From NCBI GenBank assembly GCA_903813345.2, contig CAIIXF020000007.1, forward strand, positions 27,515,564-27,579,563: a DNA stretch of 64,000 bases, read 5' to 3'. The notes under the pieces are model-generated. The model saw only the letters and a program-made list of their open reading frames with translations, was not told where the DNA came from and ran no database searches. This document shows positions 55,001-64,000 of this stretch, one piece after another. Every line of letters begins with the position of its first letter. Position 1 is the first letter of the stretch. Both the position numbers and the translations under genes were made by a program. The DNA is from Owenia fusiformis (lineage: Eukaryota; Annelida; Polychaeta; Sabellida; Oweniidae).

Positions 55001-57771
55001 CAGGGTGACCAAATAAAACCATTATTATGGATATTTGCTCAAGTATACCTCAGATTCATTTCAAGAATGTAACTAGTTAACTCGGAGTCGAGTCAACCTA
55101 GTTAACCCGGACCAAAGTCAAATATGACCAAGTCACATTTAGAATTAGCGATATATAGAGGCCTTTGGAAAGAATAATAATTGAGGTCATATATTTGCCA
55201 TAAATCATAGAATCGAGCTTTTTGTTACCGTCACGATTCTTATATGATAAAACGATGCAATACCAACAGACATTAACTTGGAACCACGTCTGTAATGGAG
55301 GTTACTGGTACTTCGACAATTTAATGCCTTCTAATCCTAAAATAACGAAATGTCCTGAAAATCGTTTTATTGAAATTATATTTTAAGAGACTTTGACGAT
55401 GACTGTTTGATATATCGAAAGATATTTCGTTAGCGGCATCATATTGTATCCATGTTATCCTCCTGCTGATTTATGAAGAATTGAAGATCCAAGGAAATAA
55501 AATTATTTTAAATTTATTTTGAACGTAATGATTGAGCTGAGTTACTTTAATCAGAACATATTTAAAAAATTGTGTGTGCAGTATGTCAAATCGAAAATTA
55601 ACACATTTCCTCAGAATTATTTGTGAATTAATTATAATTTGAAACGCGCATAATTCAACGTTTGAAACTCGTTACCCGCAGAATATTTTGAACGACCCAT
55701 ATGCCAAAAGCAATAACTGAGCAAATATGTAAGATACGATCATGTAACTTCACATGCCCAAACATCTACTCTTGCTCTCACTATAGTATAAATTATTATC
55801 GTATGATCTGTAAAATGAAGCCCTCTGATTGGTTAGTTCTTGTGCTGTAAAAATCTGTATTGCTACTGAGATTGTCCCCATTGATCATCTCCGTAGCGAC
55901 ACAGAAAATATTGGTACGAAGGGGACAATCTCAGTAGCAATACAGAGATCACACGATAAAAATGTTATAGAATGATTTGAAGTGCAATACAAGATATATT
56001 TGAAAAAGGAATAAACTAGTTTGTAAGATAGTTATATTTAAATATTTGTTGAACAATGCATTTTACTGTATAACTGTATAATTATGTCTTGTAATTGATT
56101 TTGTGAGGAAGTCAATTGTTTTGGCTTGAAACACAATAAAATCTTGAATTTTATATTCTGCTCTCAATATTATGTATTGGTACTCGACTTCGTCTCGTTC
56201 AGACACAGAATTTCTCGAGCAGATCTAGAATGTATCCTGTATTGCACTTAAAATCATTCAATAACTTATAATATTGTTGCATAATATAATTAATACGGTT
56301 TCCCGTTGATCGCTGTCAAATAACCTGGTATCATCTGCTACTTCTGTAGGTTTAACAGGATACGCATTTACTTGATAGTTTCACAAGTGCAGGATTATGG
56401 GTTAAAACTACTTCTTGATACACCCAAATTCAGAAGAATGCTAATCTTCAATCATAAGAATTATGGCCTACTGTTGGTTTCTTTATATATATTTCTAGTT
56501 GAAGACAGAGAGATGTGATGATTATCATTAACTATAATGTTCGATCAGAGGATTTTTTGTTTGTTCATCAATTATTTATATTTTTAGCGCGCTTACAAGG
56601 GTTACATATTTTGATATAAGTTTGAATTGATTCAATATGTTGAGACATGTGAAGTTAAATTGTACCATTCTTGGTCGATTTGAATCCCGGATTTGAATGT
56701 TAAAATATGTTGGTATATTGTAACAGGAATATGTTTATCGCCATCAATTATCGTAAATTGACCTCTTATTGTTTAGGATTATAAGTTATTGAATGATTTG
56801 AAGTGCAATACGGGATATATTCTGCTTGAGAAATTCTGTATTAGAACCAGACGAAGTCGAGTACCAATACATACAGAATATCGAGAGCAGAATATATACT
56901 TAATTGCACTTCATATCATTCTATACGTTTTTATCGTGTGATCTTAAGCCAATACATTTTACTTAGGAGATAATTCCTAGGAAATTTCCGTATTCTCTGT
57001 ATTGCTACTGAGATTGTCCCTCCGTACCAATATTTTCTGTTTTTCAACGGAGATGATCAATGGGGACAATCTAAGTAGCAGTACAGATTGGCACAGCACA
57101 AGTCACAAGAACTGACCAATCAGAGGGCTTCATTTTTACAGATCAATGATTTATTGTTTTGACAATTTGATATCCCTGTGTGGAATAGAGAACCGGTCTC
57201 GAACTTTTTCACCATTTCATTTTTTGAAAGTGAGAAAGATTATTTACAATGGATTATTTTGTCAAATATTTGTCAGAACTGTGAAAATGAGTATTTTGCA
57301 CCCACATACCTCATATTCTCCCATAGCTGTATGATAACATGTACTTATATAACATTTATAAATGATAATAATACCATTGTCATTGGTTAGACAGACGAGT
57401 CAAAATTATCGTATTAAAGTTACCAAATGTTTAAAATAACCGGTACCATTTATTACCGTATAAATATTGTGTTATGGCTCTCATCTTCCTTTTTATATCT
57501 TGTTTCAATGTTCCAAGGGTTGTTTGTGTAGAAATGGGCATACAGATAAAAATCTGATGGGATTTATGTCCAGTCAGTGAGGCGCATTTCGGCCTTTTTA
57601 GCATGTTTTGTAAATTGCCATAAAATCGTTATTAGGGATAGATCAATGACACTTAGTAGAATGAAAGAACATAAACAAGGTATAATTGTTCCAATAATGA
57701 TTTGAAACACATGCTGAATGATTGAGTTATGAACATATATTTGGTTGGGTTACCTTTTTTGGCTCACCCTG
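55001..57771. mobile_element. Possible mariner-like element in gene 2 intron 1
   Basis: The left sequence CAGGGTGACCAAATAAAACC and the right ...TTTTTTGGCTCACCCTG resemble each other in inverted orientation over about 25 bp, and the right side is followed by TA. The left side is preceded by AA, so the target duplication is not intact, and no longer inverted repeat was seen. The pair might be ends of two unrelated mariner-like remnants. Confidence 0.3.
55805..57144. mobile_element. 1.34-kb nested foldback element
   Basis: The tips gatctgtaaaatgaagccct and ggcttcatttttacagatc are inverted, and pairing continues through ctctgattggttagttcttg, attgctactgagattgtccc and tttatcgtgtgatc. A second inner pair surrounds 'ggtactcgacttcgtc' (about 56180) and 'gacgaagtcgagtacc' (about 56848). 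Within the left arm the gtattgctactgagattgtc block is itself repeated in inverse orientation around ttgatcatctccg. No ORF of note. Confidence 0.82.
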
Positions 57772-58017
57772 TACATACTAGTAGTTTGGGATTTAATTTC
57801 AGTCGCCCTCGCATTAAAGTAAAGTTTAACATTTTAATATTGCTTTTTTGATTCAGATTATTTGGACAATCCTGACAAGTCATAAAAATCTTCCACAAGA
57901 TTTTTCTTTATCATGGTTATTATCAAATATAACTGCATTTCTTAATTAGTAACACACGCCACATCATGAGAAACGATGAGTATCAGAATGTACACGCCGT
58001 GTTGTCTTACATTCTAG

Positions 58018-58179
58018 GTTGCTTAGTTTCCAGTAATTATGTCCAGACAGAGGAAGTGTATGCTTTGCAGAACGCCGTAGAGTATGTTAATTCTAGACAA
58101 CTATTGGGACCTGGTAATACCTTGGAATACTTATGCAATTCTACAAAGGCACAAACATTCTTCGAGATGTTACAGTTGG
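58018..58179 (+). CDS. Gene 2 exon 2: ATD segment
   Basis: Acceptor cattctag, donor GTAGGT, phase 1 in and out, 162 nt. It encodes GCLVSSNYVQTEEVYALQNA, then VEYVNSRQLLGPG. This is the start of the LIVBP-like domain (I.IG.L.. followed by an Ala-rich helix). It contains a potential N-glycosylation site at NST. Confidence 0.85.
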
Positions 58180-58278
58180 GTAGGTACTAGTCACGGGGTG
58201 TAACTCTCATTGGAGGAGACTAATTATTCTTTTTACTCTATTACATGGTTCCTAAATGAAAAGACGAGTAATTTTAAT

Positions 58279-58830
58279 GTTATGTTGTGTTATGTTATGT
58301 CATGTCATGACATGGTATGTTGTGTTTGTTATGTCATTTCATGTCATGTCATGGTATGTTGTGTTGTTATGTTATGTCATGCCATGTCATGGTATGTTGT
58401 GTTTGTTATGTCATGTCATGTCATGTCATGTCATGTCATGGTATGTTGTGTTTGTTATGTCATGTCATGTCATGTCATGGTATGTTGTGTTTGTTATGTC
58501 ATTTCATGTCATGACATGGTATGTTGTGTTGTTATGTTATGTCATGCCATATCATGGTATGTTGTGTTTGTTATGTCATGTCATGTCATGGTATGTTGTG
58601 TTTGTTATGTTATGTCATGTCATGGTATGTTGTGTTTGTTATGTTATGTCATGCCATGTCATGGTGTGTTGTGTATGTTATGTCATGTCATGTCATGGTA
58701 TGTTGTGTTTGTTATGTCATGTCATGGTATGTTGTGTTTGTTATGTTATGTCATGTCATGTCATGTTATGTTATGTTATGTAATTATGTTGTGTTGTATT
58801 GTGTTTTGTTGCGTTATGTTATGTTGTGTT
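58279..58830. repeat. TATGT/CATGT pentanucleotide-derived satellite
   Basis: About 550 bp of atgtcatgtcatgtcatg blocks interleaved with gtatgttgtgtttgttatg, giving long stop-free frames full of CHVMSCHGMLCLLCY-type peptides. The frames exist only because the repeat period lacks stop codons; no protein is inferred. It sits 100 bp after exon 2 of gene 2. A weaker version of the same simple sequence is at 11890-11985. Confidence 0.93.
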
Positions 58831-59458
58831 ACTCAGAATTCTTGTTTTGATACCTCAAATACATTTTATTTGCAGTTTTGTGCTGTTTTACTATTTCAAA
58901 TTTTGTGATCTAGACATCTCTGGTTTATGCCTCGGAAAACATTATGAAAGGCTAACTGTAATAAATAGTTTGTTACGCTGCTAACAAAGCTACATTTCCC
59001 CAAGAGAAAAAGAAAAAAGTACTAATGTGAAACGATCATTAAGCGTTAAAGGCAATTATCAGTCAGTTCAATCATCAATTTCACTAACCAGATTGTTTCT
59101 GATTTCACCAACCTCATGACGATTAAACGTGATTTCCATACTCATTTGTTACATTAATTGCTACTTACGTATACTCTGTGAAATTGCTTTTTAATATATA
59201 GAAATACCAAGGGAGATATCCGATTTCACTAACTAAAAGAAATCAGCAATGCCTAAAGAGCAATTTAGCAAGTACAACACGAATATCATGATTATGAATT
59301 GTACTTGTTAATAATTGCTTTTAAGATCTGAAATGTTCTAAGCGATTTATAATACAAGAATCGACCTGCGTCCGGTAAACATGCCAAATGTCATTTCGAG
59401 ATATAGCTTGACATAAGAGTTTAATTGTATTGTATTAATTGGTTTCTCAGTGCATTGC

Positions 59459-59676
59459 CTTAAGTGTAAATTAAAAATGGCACAACATTTCATAGCATCC
59501 TGTAGTTATGATGTACGATGACTTTGCCCAATCCCTAGTGCTGTTGTGCATTGGAAACGAAACATTGGAAACGTGACTTAAGTGTAAATTAAAAATGCCA
59601 CAACATTTCATAGCATCCTGTAGTTATGATGTACGATGACCTTGCCCAATCCCTAGTGCTGCTGTGCATTGGAAAC
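59459..59676. repeat. Tandem duplication of a 100-bp unit (period 118 bp)
   Basis: 59459-59558 and 59577-59676 are about 97% identical; both start cttaagtgtaaattaaaaat and include agcatcctgtagttatgatg. A recent local duplication within intron 2 of gene 2. Confidence 0.9.
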
Positions 59677-60125
59677 CTGGCTGCTATAATGGCACATTCA
59701 AATTACCAAGACTATGGGATTGTTATTTACCTTATTTGATTCGTCCTTTGGGTATTTCCCGGTATCAATTTAAGTAACGCAAAACAATTTGACGTGGGAT
59801 AGATCTAAGGTATCTGAATCAAATATTTATTCCCATTTTCTATTAGTGCTTTTACTCAGTGTTGTATGACGTATGTTCTCTTAAAGTGAAATTACATATT
59901 GCATAATGTATTAATGTATTTTCAGAATTATATTCAACCTTACGAGTGTTGTATGCAACTTGTACTGAGCATCTTCACACTTGTACTAGTAGATGTCACT
60001 CATCACTTGTCTTATTGCGTATTTGCAGAAGTTTATTGCATTTTATTCTTTTCATCTTGTATAATTGTGCGAAATTAAGACTAAAAAATATTAATAATTC
60101 CCGTTTACAAATATGTTTGTTCTAG

Positions 60126-60260
60126 GCTGCTACCAAAGTGAGGTTGGGGTGATGGCCTTTGTTGTTTTGGCAGGGTCAGGCGCTCAAAAGATCTTTGCAC
60201 CACTATCAGAAGCATTAAAGATACCTCAGATAACGCCAACTGCAACAAACCCTATGTTAG
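60126..60260 (+). CDS. Gene 2 exon 3: ATD segment
   Basis: Acceptor gttctag, donor GTGAGT, phase 1 in and out, 135 nt. It encodes GCYQSEVGVMAFVVLAGSGA, then IFAPLSEALKIPQITPTA. 'V...G....A.......L.IP.I.....' is the classic ATD lobe-1 strand-helix-strand. It is the exon just before the one that starts the visible part of gene 1. Confidence 0.9.
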
Positions 60261-61570
60261 GTGAGTGTTATTTACATAGAGATACCTGAATAAAATGCAA
60301 TTAAAAATGCATAAGAGACATGATGCCACAACTATCGCAGCAAATAGAACATAATTTGTGGTTTTGTCAGAAAGATAGACGAAAGCTTATACCCACAGAC
60401 ATTAACATCTCATTCTGTTATTAGCGATATATGCAGCATCTCAAAATATCAAAGATGTTTTTAACTGTTGTATCATATATATGGAATAGATGACATTCAT
60501 CATTTATCAGGGACACACTCATGAGAGACATGTACAAAAAAAACAGTGCATACGACTGTATTTTTTACTCTATTATATGACACTAATTTATACATTTCTA
60601 GGTTTAAAAGCGTTCAATTTACTATCTTTAGTTATTTTACCTCAGTTACATCGCGAGTTGGGGTGCTGCTAATTGATTGATAAATATTATATTAGGTATA
60701 CCAACAGTCTCTTAATACAGTTTTACACCATCGAAGCCCTTCTCCTCAAGTGGCCGATGCATACTTGAGACGTACTTCCAGACATGTATGTTTTCATAAT
60801 AGGTGTCTGTAGCCTTTTTCATTGGCACAAAACAATGCCTAGGTGTTTGATGCAATACACTAGAACCTCGAAGAAGAATATTCAGATAATTTCACTAAAA
60901 AACAAGTCTCGGTTTGGAGAACGAAGTTCATCTGTCTTCTGGGCTAATATTTTTTATGAAAAATCAAGAAACATCTCCCAAATTAAATTATTAATATTCA
61001 AAAGAGGACATTTAAATCTACAATATATATAAAATATCAAAATTGCCCGAAGCAGGCGTAACGTGCAGTAGACCACCCCATGATTAGTGATCGTACCAAT
61101 TTCGAATGGCGCTGGTAAGACGAGACACGACGCTTAAAAACCAAAGAATATAAGTACAATAATTTTTGAATAGGCCATCAAAGCGCCGTTGGTGTGAACT
61201 TAGCTTAAAAGACATGTTTCGGTTTTATATGTAAAAATATCAAAATTGTCCAAAGCAGGCAGTATATAGTATAGATTGATTAACTTCGTTCTCCAAACTG
61301 AGACTCATCATTATAAACCATGACCCATCTCATTTTCTTCTCAGCCCTGAGATGTTTCAAGTGAAACAGAAAGATACTATGAGTATCAGAATGACCGAGA
61401 CTAGTCTTTCAGATATTTTAGAGGTTTCTTAATTTAGAGGTTTCTTAATATCTTGTTGCACATATTATTGAAATCATCCGGAATAAAACTAACAGACTAA
61501 AGAAATATGGGTTTGCACCTGACATAGGCTTAAACAAGTTAAATGTGATTGTTGATATTTTTTGATGAAG

Positions 61571-61702
61571 CTTCCAAGAGGACATTTCCATACATATTGC
61601 GGTTATCAGCGCCAGATTCCGTTCAGGGTGAAGCACTGGTAAACTTGGTGGAGCATTTCGGCTGGGACCAACTTGCCATCCTCACATCAAACACTGACTA
61701 TG
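61571..61702 (+). CDS. Gene 2 exon 4: ATD segment
   Basis: Acceptor tttttgatgaag, donor GTGAGT, phase 1 in and out, 132 nt. It encodes ASKRTFPYILRLSAPDSVQG and HFGWDQLAILTSNTDYG. The acceptor lies after a T-run 8 bp upstream rather than in a typical CAG context; the start is set by alignment with gene 1 exon 5493-5624. Confidence 0.88.
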
Positions 61703-61732
61703 GTGAGTTATCACTGCGATGGATTTCGTTGT

Positions 61733-61935
61733 TCGAAAAATGTGGAAACAAAAAAAACGAAAAGGGAAATCCGATTATCTATATTGGTTAATAAAAACAC
61801 AGAATCAAATCCTGTGCTAAGAGCTGATGTGAAAAAAATCAGTCCACCCGAGTGGGGATCGAACCACACGAACCCTCGCTCGAAAAATGTGGAAACAAAA
61901 AAAACGAAAAAGTAGATCCGATTATCTATATGGCA
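61733..61935. repeat. Direct repeats flanking a tRNA-like (SINE-type) fragment
   Basis: Two copies of a 60-bp block (tcgaaaaatgtggaaacaaa ... gattatctata) at about 61733-61793 and 61879-61932. Between them, on the minus strand, is GGTTCGATCCC (complement at 61855-61865), a perfect RNA polymerase III B-box. No acceptor stem or A-box was found, so it is not a functional tRNA. It lies in the 303-bp intron 4 of gene 2. Confidence 0.55.
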
Positions 61936-62005
61936 GTATATACATATATAATATATATATGATAAATACATATATGTATTTTATATAATATATTTTGTTA
62001 TTTAG

Positions 62006-62140
62006 GCATCAATGGCCTGCTACAGTTCCATTCTGAGGCCGCCAAGAGAGGTTGGAAGGTCGTCAGTGTACAACAGTTCGTGGTCACCAATGATGCCACA
62101 CTTAATGCAACACGTGAACTCACTGTCATCAAAGAAACAG
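62006..62140 (+). CDS. Gene 2 exon 5: ATD segment
   Basis: Acceptor ttatttag, donor GTAGCT, phase 1 in and out, 135 nt. It encodes GINGLLQFHSEAAKRGWKVV and then VQQFVVTNDATLNATREL. Very close to gene 1 exon 5975-6109, with NAT glycosylation signal kept. Confidence 0.92.
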
Positions 62141-62336
62141 GTAGCTGGGTTCTACATGTAAACATAGCTGTGTATCAACCATTTTGAAAACATACACAGT
62201 ATCATTAAAAGATGAATTTAGATAAACATAACACGGTACCCTATTATATATGATTGAGCCTTGGTGTATTATAGGGGACATTTCCAACCTTAAGTCCTTT
62301 TAGGAATAACAAGTTGTTGCATTATCTACATTAAAG

Positions 62337-62461
62337 GTGTGCGAATCATCCTCCTGAACTGCGAGTTGCCCCACGCCAAAGTTGTTCTCCAACAGGCCAA
62401 GGAGGCAAACATGACGGGAGCTGGGTGGGCATGGATTGCCACAGACGGGATCACTGGATCT
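62337..62461 (+). CDS. Gene 2 exon 6: ATD segment
   Basis: Acceptor cattaaag, donor GTAAGC, phase 1 in and 0 out, 125 nt. It encodes VRIILLNCELPHAKVVLQQA and ANMTGAGWAWIATDGITGS, almost identical to gene 1 exon 7319-7443. The near identity (same residues over the last 20) suggests recent duplication, strong constraint or gene conversion. Confidence 0.93.
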
Positions 62462-62557
62462 GTAAGCAAACAAAAACATTATTTTTATCAAATGTTATCC
62501 AAACTCTTACATGGTACACGTACGCATGCATTACTTATTTATTCACTTTACTTTAAG

Positions 62558-62716
62558 TCTGAATTGGCTACAGCACCTGTGCCAGATCATTATAGAGGGA
62601 TACTTGGGACAACGCCTACCGTAGGGCGTGGCGCCCTCTACCAGGACTTCCTATCGTTTTGCCGGAATCTTGACCCTGTAAATTATCCAGGGGCAGGACC
62701 TGGGACTAGGTTAAGT
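62558..62716 (+). CDS. Gene 2 exon 7: ATD segment
   Basis: Acceptor actttaag, donor GTAAGT, phase 0 in and out, 159 nt. It encodes PVPDHYRGILGTTPTVGRGA and YPGAGPGTRLS. Equivalent to gene 1 exon 19946-20104. Only 96 bp separate it from exon 6. Confidence 0.92.
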
Positions 62717-62803
62717 GTAAGTATAATCCGATATTTCAGTTTGGGCTATCGTTGTCCTTAGAATATGCAATTAAAAATGTTAAGATGTTCATCCAAATTG
62801 CAG

Positions 62804-63070
62804 GCATATGGTGGCTTAACAGTAGATACGATATTAGCATTTAGCTACGCCGTCCGAAACATGTACAACGATCCCGGCAACGAAGGGGTGACGCAAACCG
62901 CCATTGAGTGTGGGGCCAACCATGTTTGGGAAAATGGCAGCACTATGCTTCATTATATGTCAACCGTCGATGGTGATGGTGTTAATAACAGAATTAACTT
63001 TAACCAGATGGACGGGCCAGAGGTGTCCGAGTTTGATATTGTTAACCTGAATGGCGATGGTTGGCTACCG
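62804..63070 (+). CDS. Gene 2 exon 8: ATD end
   Basis: Acceptor aattgcag, donor GTAGGA, phase 0 in and out, 267 nt. It encodes AYGGLTVDTILAFSYAVRNM and FDIVNLNGDGWLP, matching gene 1 exon 20456-20725 apart from one codon. Confidence 0.93.
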
Positions 63071-63252
63071 GTAGGATGTTTATAATAGATCAAAATATAT
63101 TAAGGGCATTGCAGGGAATATTTTTGTAATTAATAATGCGAATGGTCCAAGGGAAAATGTGTATTTAACAACATTTCAATAATAATCATCATTTTAAAAA
63201 ATAATTACAGTAGTGATGCCCTCCATCTTACACACTAATTACGTTTTTACAG

Positions 63253-63460
63253 GTTGGCCATTGGGATAACATACGCAAACTGAAATTTACTAACAGGTCT
63301 AAAATCCATTTCCATGGAAACCAGCAAATTGTTACTGATTATGTGAGTAACCTGGCAACTAAACACCTGATTGTTGTTACAAAAGTGGAAGAACCATTTG
63401 TAATGTTCACAAAACCAGAGCCAGAGGACCTTAATGATATAAAGGACCATGAGATTGAAG
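63253..63460 (+). CDS. Gene 2 exon 9: linker and start of S1
   Basis: Acceptor tttttacag, donor GTATCA, phase 0 in and 1 out, 208 nt. It encodes VGHWDNIRKLKFTN, then KHLIVVTKVEEPFVMF and DIKDHEIEG. Equivalent to gene 1 exon 21104-21308. Confidence 0.93.
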
Positions 63461-63591
63461 GTATCAGACGTTTATTTACACGTTATTTGTGGTTAATAAA
63501 CCCCGAACACTTTGAAAAATATACATGTATGAATGGCCTATTGGGATAAAGATATGTTATTAAGATGCTCCAGCGGATTCTTGTATTGTAG

Positions 63592-63734
63592 GATTTTGTA
63601 TAGATATCTTGAAGAACCTCTCATCAAGAATAGGCTTCACTTATACCCTTAAAAGATCGGATGACAATGAATGGGGGATCAAAAACAACATAACTAGAAA
63701 ATGGAACGGTATGGCAAGGGAACTTGTGGATAGG
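63592..63734 (+). CDS. Gene 2 exon 10: S1, last exon in the window
   Basis: Acceptor tattgtag, donor GTATGT, phase 1 in and 0 out, 143 nt. It encodes GFCIDILKNLSSRIGFTYTL and RKWNGMARELVDR. The next exon (with the ligand-binding Arg) must lie beyond 64000. Confidence 0.94.
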
Positions 63735-64000
63735 GTATGTATAATACACATACATTAGCTTTATCAAATTCTCACTAATTTTTGTCGATTTTATGGATCA
63801 CAGATACTAATGAATGATGCATTGAAATTCCTTGTTTGAATATAAATGAATATAACATGTATGACAATTGCAATAATTTTTAATGGCCCTATGCAAATTT
63901 CCTGTTTTTTAAAAAAGGTCCTTCAAAAACACTTTTTGAAATTAAAAAAAGCTAGCATATTAAATTTTAATAACATTGAGTAATCCTACAATATACGCCA
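63735..64000. other. Start of gene 2 intron 10
   Basis: Intronic AT-rich sequence to the window edge; no exon seen. Confidence 0.6.

Larger units (their letters stand above)
54849..63734 (+). other. Gene 2: tandem duplicate iGluR gene (3' incomplete)
   Basis: This gene-level entry covers ten visible exons from the signal peptide to the WNGMA segment of S1; M1 to the tail lie beyond the window. Exons 4-10 match gene 1 exons 4-10 in phase and within 3 nt in length (132, 135, 125, 159, 267, 208 and 143 nt), with strong protein similarity throughout (for example AKRGWKVVSVQQFVVTND is shared). It supplies the 5' exon model that gene 1 lacks in this window. Intron lengths differ greatly from gene 1: intron 6 is 96 bp here and 12.5 kb there. 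It should encode a plasma-membrane ligand-gated channel subunit of the same class. Confidence 0.9.

Noticed and set aside
58210-58984. Long open frames (232, 175 and 109 codons) rich in Cys/His/Met
   Set aside because: Produced by the tatgt/catgt satellite; the peptides are repeat translations with no domain.
61855-61865. Minus-strand tRNA gene
   Set aside because: Only a B-box is present; no A-box, acceptor stem or anticodon arm could be built around it.

Overview
This is eukaryotic (animal) genomic DNA: AT-rich, with short coding exons bounded by GT/AG splice sites, large introns full of transposons, foldback elements and minisatellites, and no operons. The coding content is two head-to-tail, plus-strand genes of the ionotropic glutamate receptor (iGluR) superfamily. 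The species cannot be read from the sequence. The receptor type and the repeats suggest a marine invertebrate. If the receptors belong to the Epsilon class, a non-vertebrate deuterostome or an early-branching animal would fit, but that is inference.

Gene 1 enters from the left with its 5' exons missing. From 5493 to 38769 nine exons encode most of the amino-terminal domain (ATD), the S1 half of the ligand-binding domain and M1. The unusual part follows. Downstream lie TWO complete, intact sets of exons for everything after M1 (M2 pore loop, M3, S2, linker, M4, cytoplasmic tail with its own stop): array A at 41766-46757 and array B at 49209-53122. Array A also has two alternative 137-nt M2 exons. 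Every exon has the same phases as its counterpart, so the single upstream half could be joined to three different pore exons and two different C-terminal halves. No ATD, S1 or M1 exons are visible between the arrays. Including two M2 exons, or none, would shift the frame, so their use must be mutually exclusive. The M2 exons differ at the Q/R/N selectivity-filter site (His in one, Leu in two), and the arrays differ at a conserved ligand-contact Ser (Ser in A, Ala in B).

Gene 2 starts with a signal-peptide exon at 54849 and runs off the right edge. Its ten visible exons reach S1 (to 63734), and exons 4-10 match those of gene 1 closely in length and phase, so the genes are tandem duplicates.

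The introns hold most of the mobile DNA: a hAT-like element with 8-bp target duplication and long inverted repeats (862-2889); a 6.54-kb reduced Polinton/Maverick (12102-18641) with 6-bp target duplication, AG...CT ends, 1.4-kb inverted repeats and only two genes, a packaging ATPase and a small basic protein; an 11.6-kb TA-flanked mariner-like composite with inverted minisatellite arms (21627-33196); mariner-like MITEs at 34645-35104 and 38996-39608; foldback elements at 5342-5442, 33794-33999, 50838-51487 and 55805-57144; and several satellites.

No rRNA, intact tRNA or CRISPR array was seen. The splice models are read by eye and have no transcript support.
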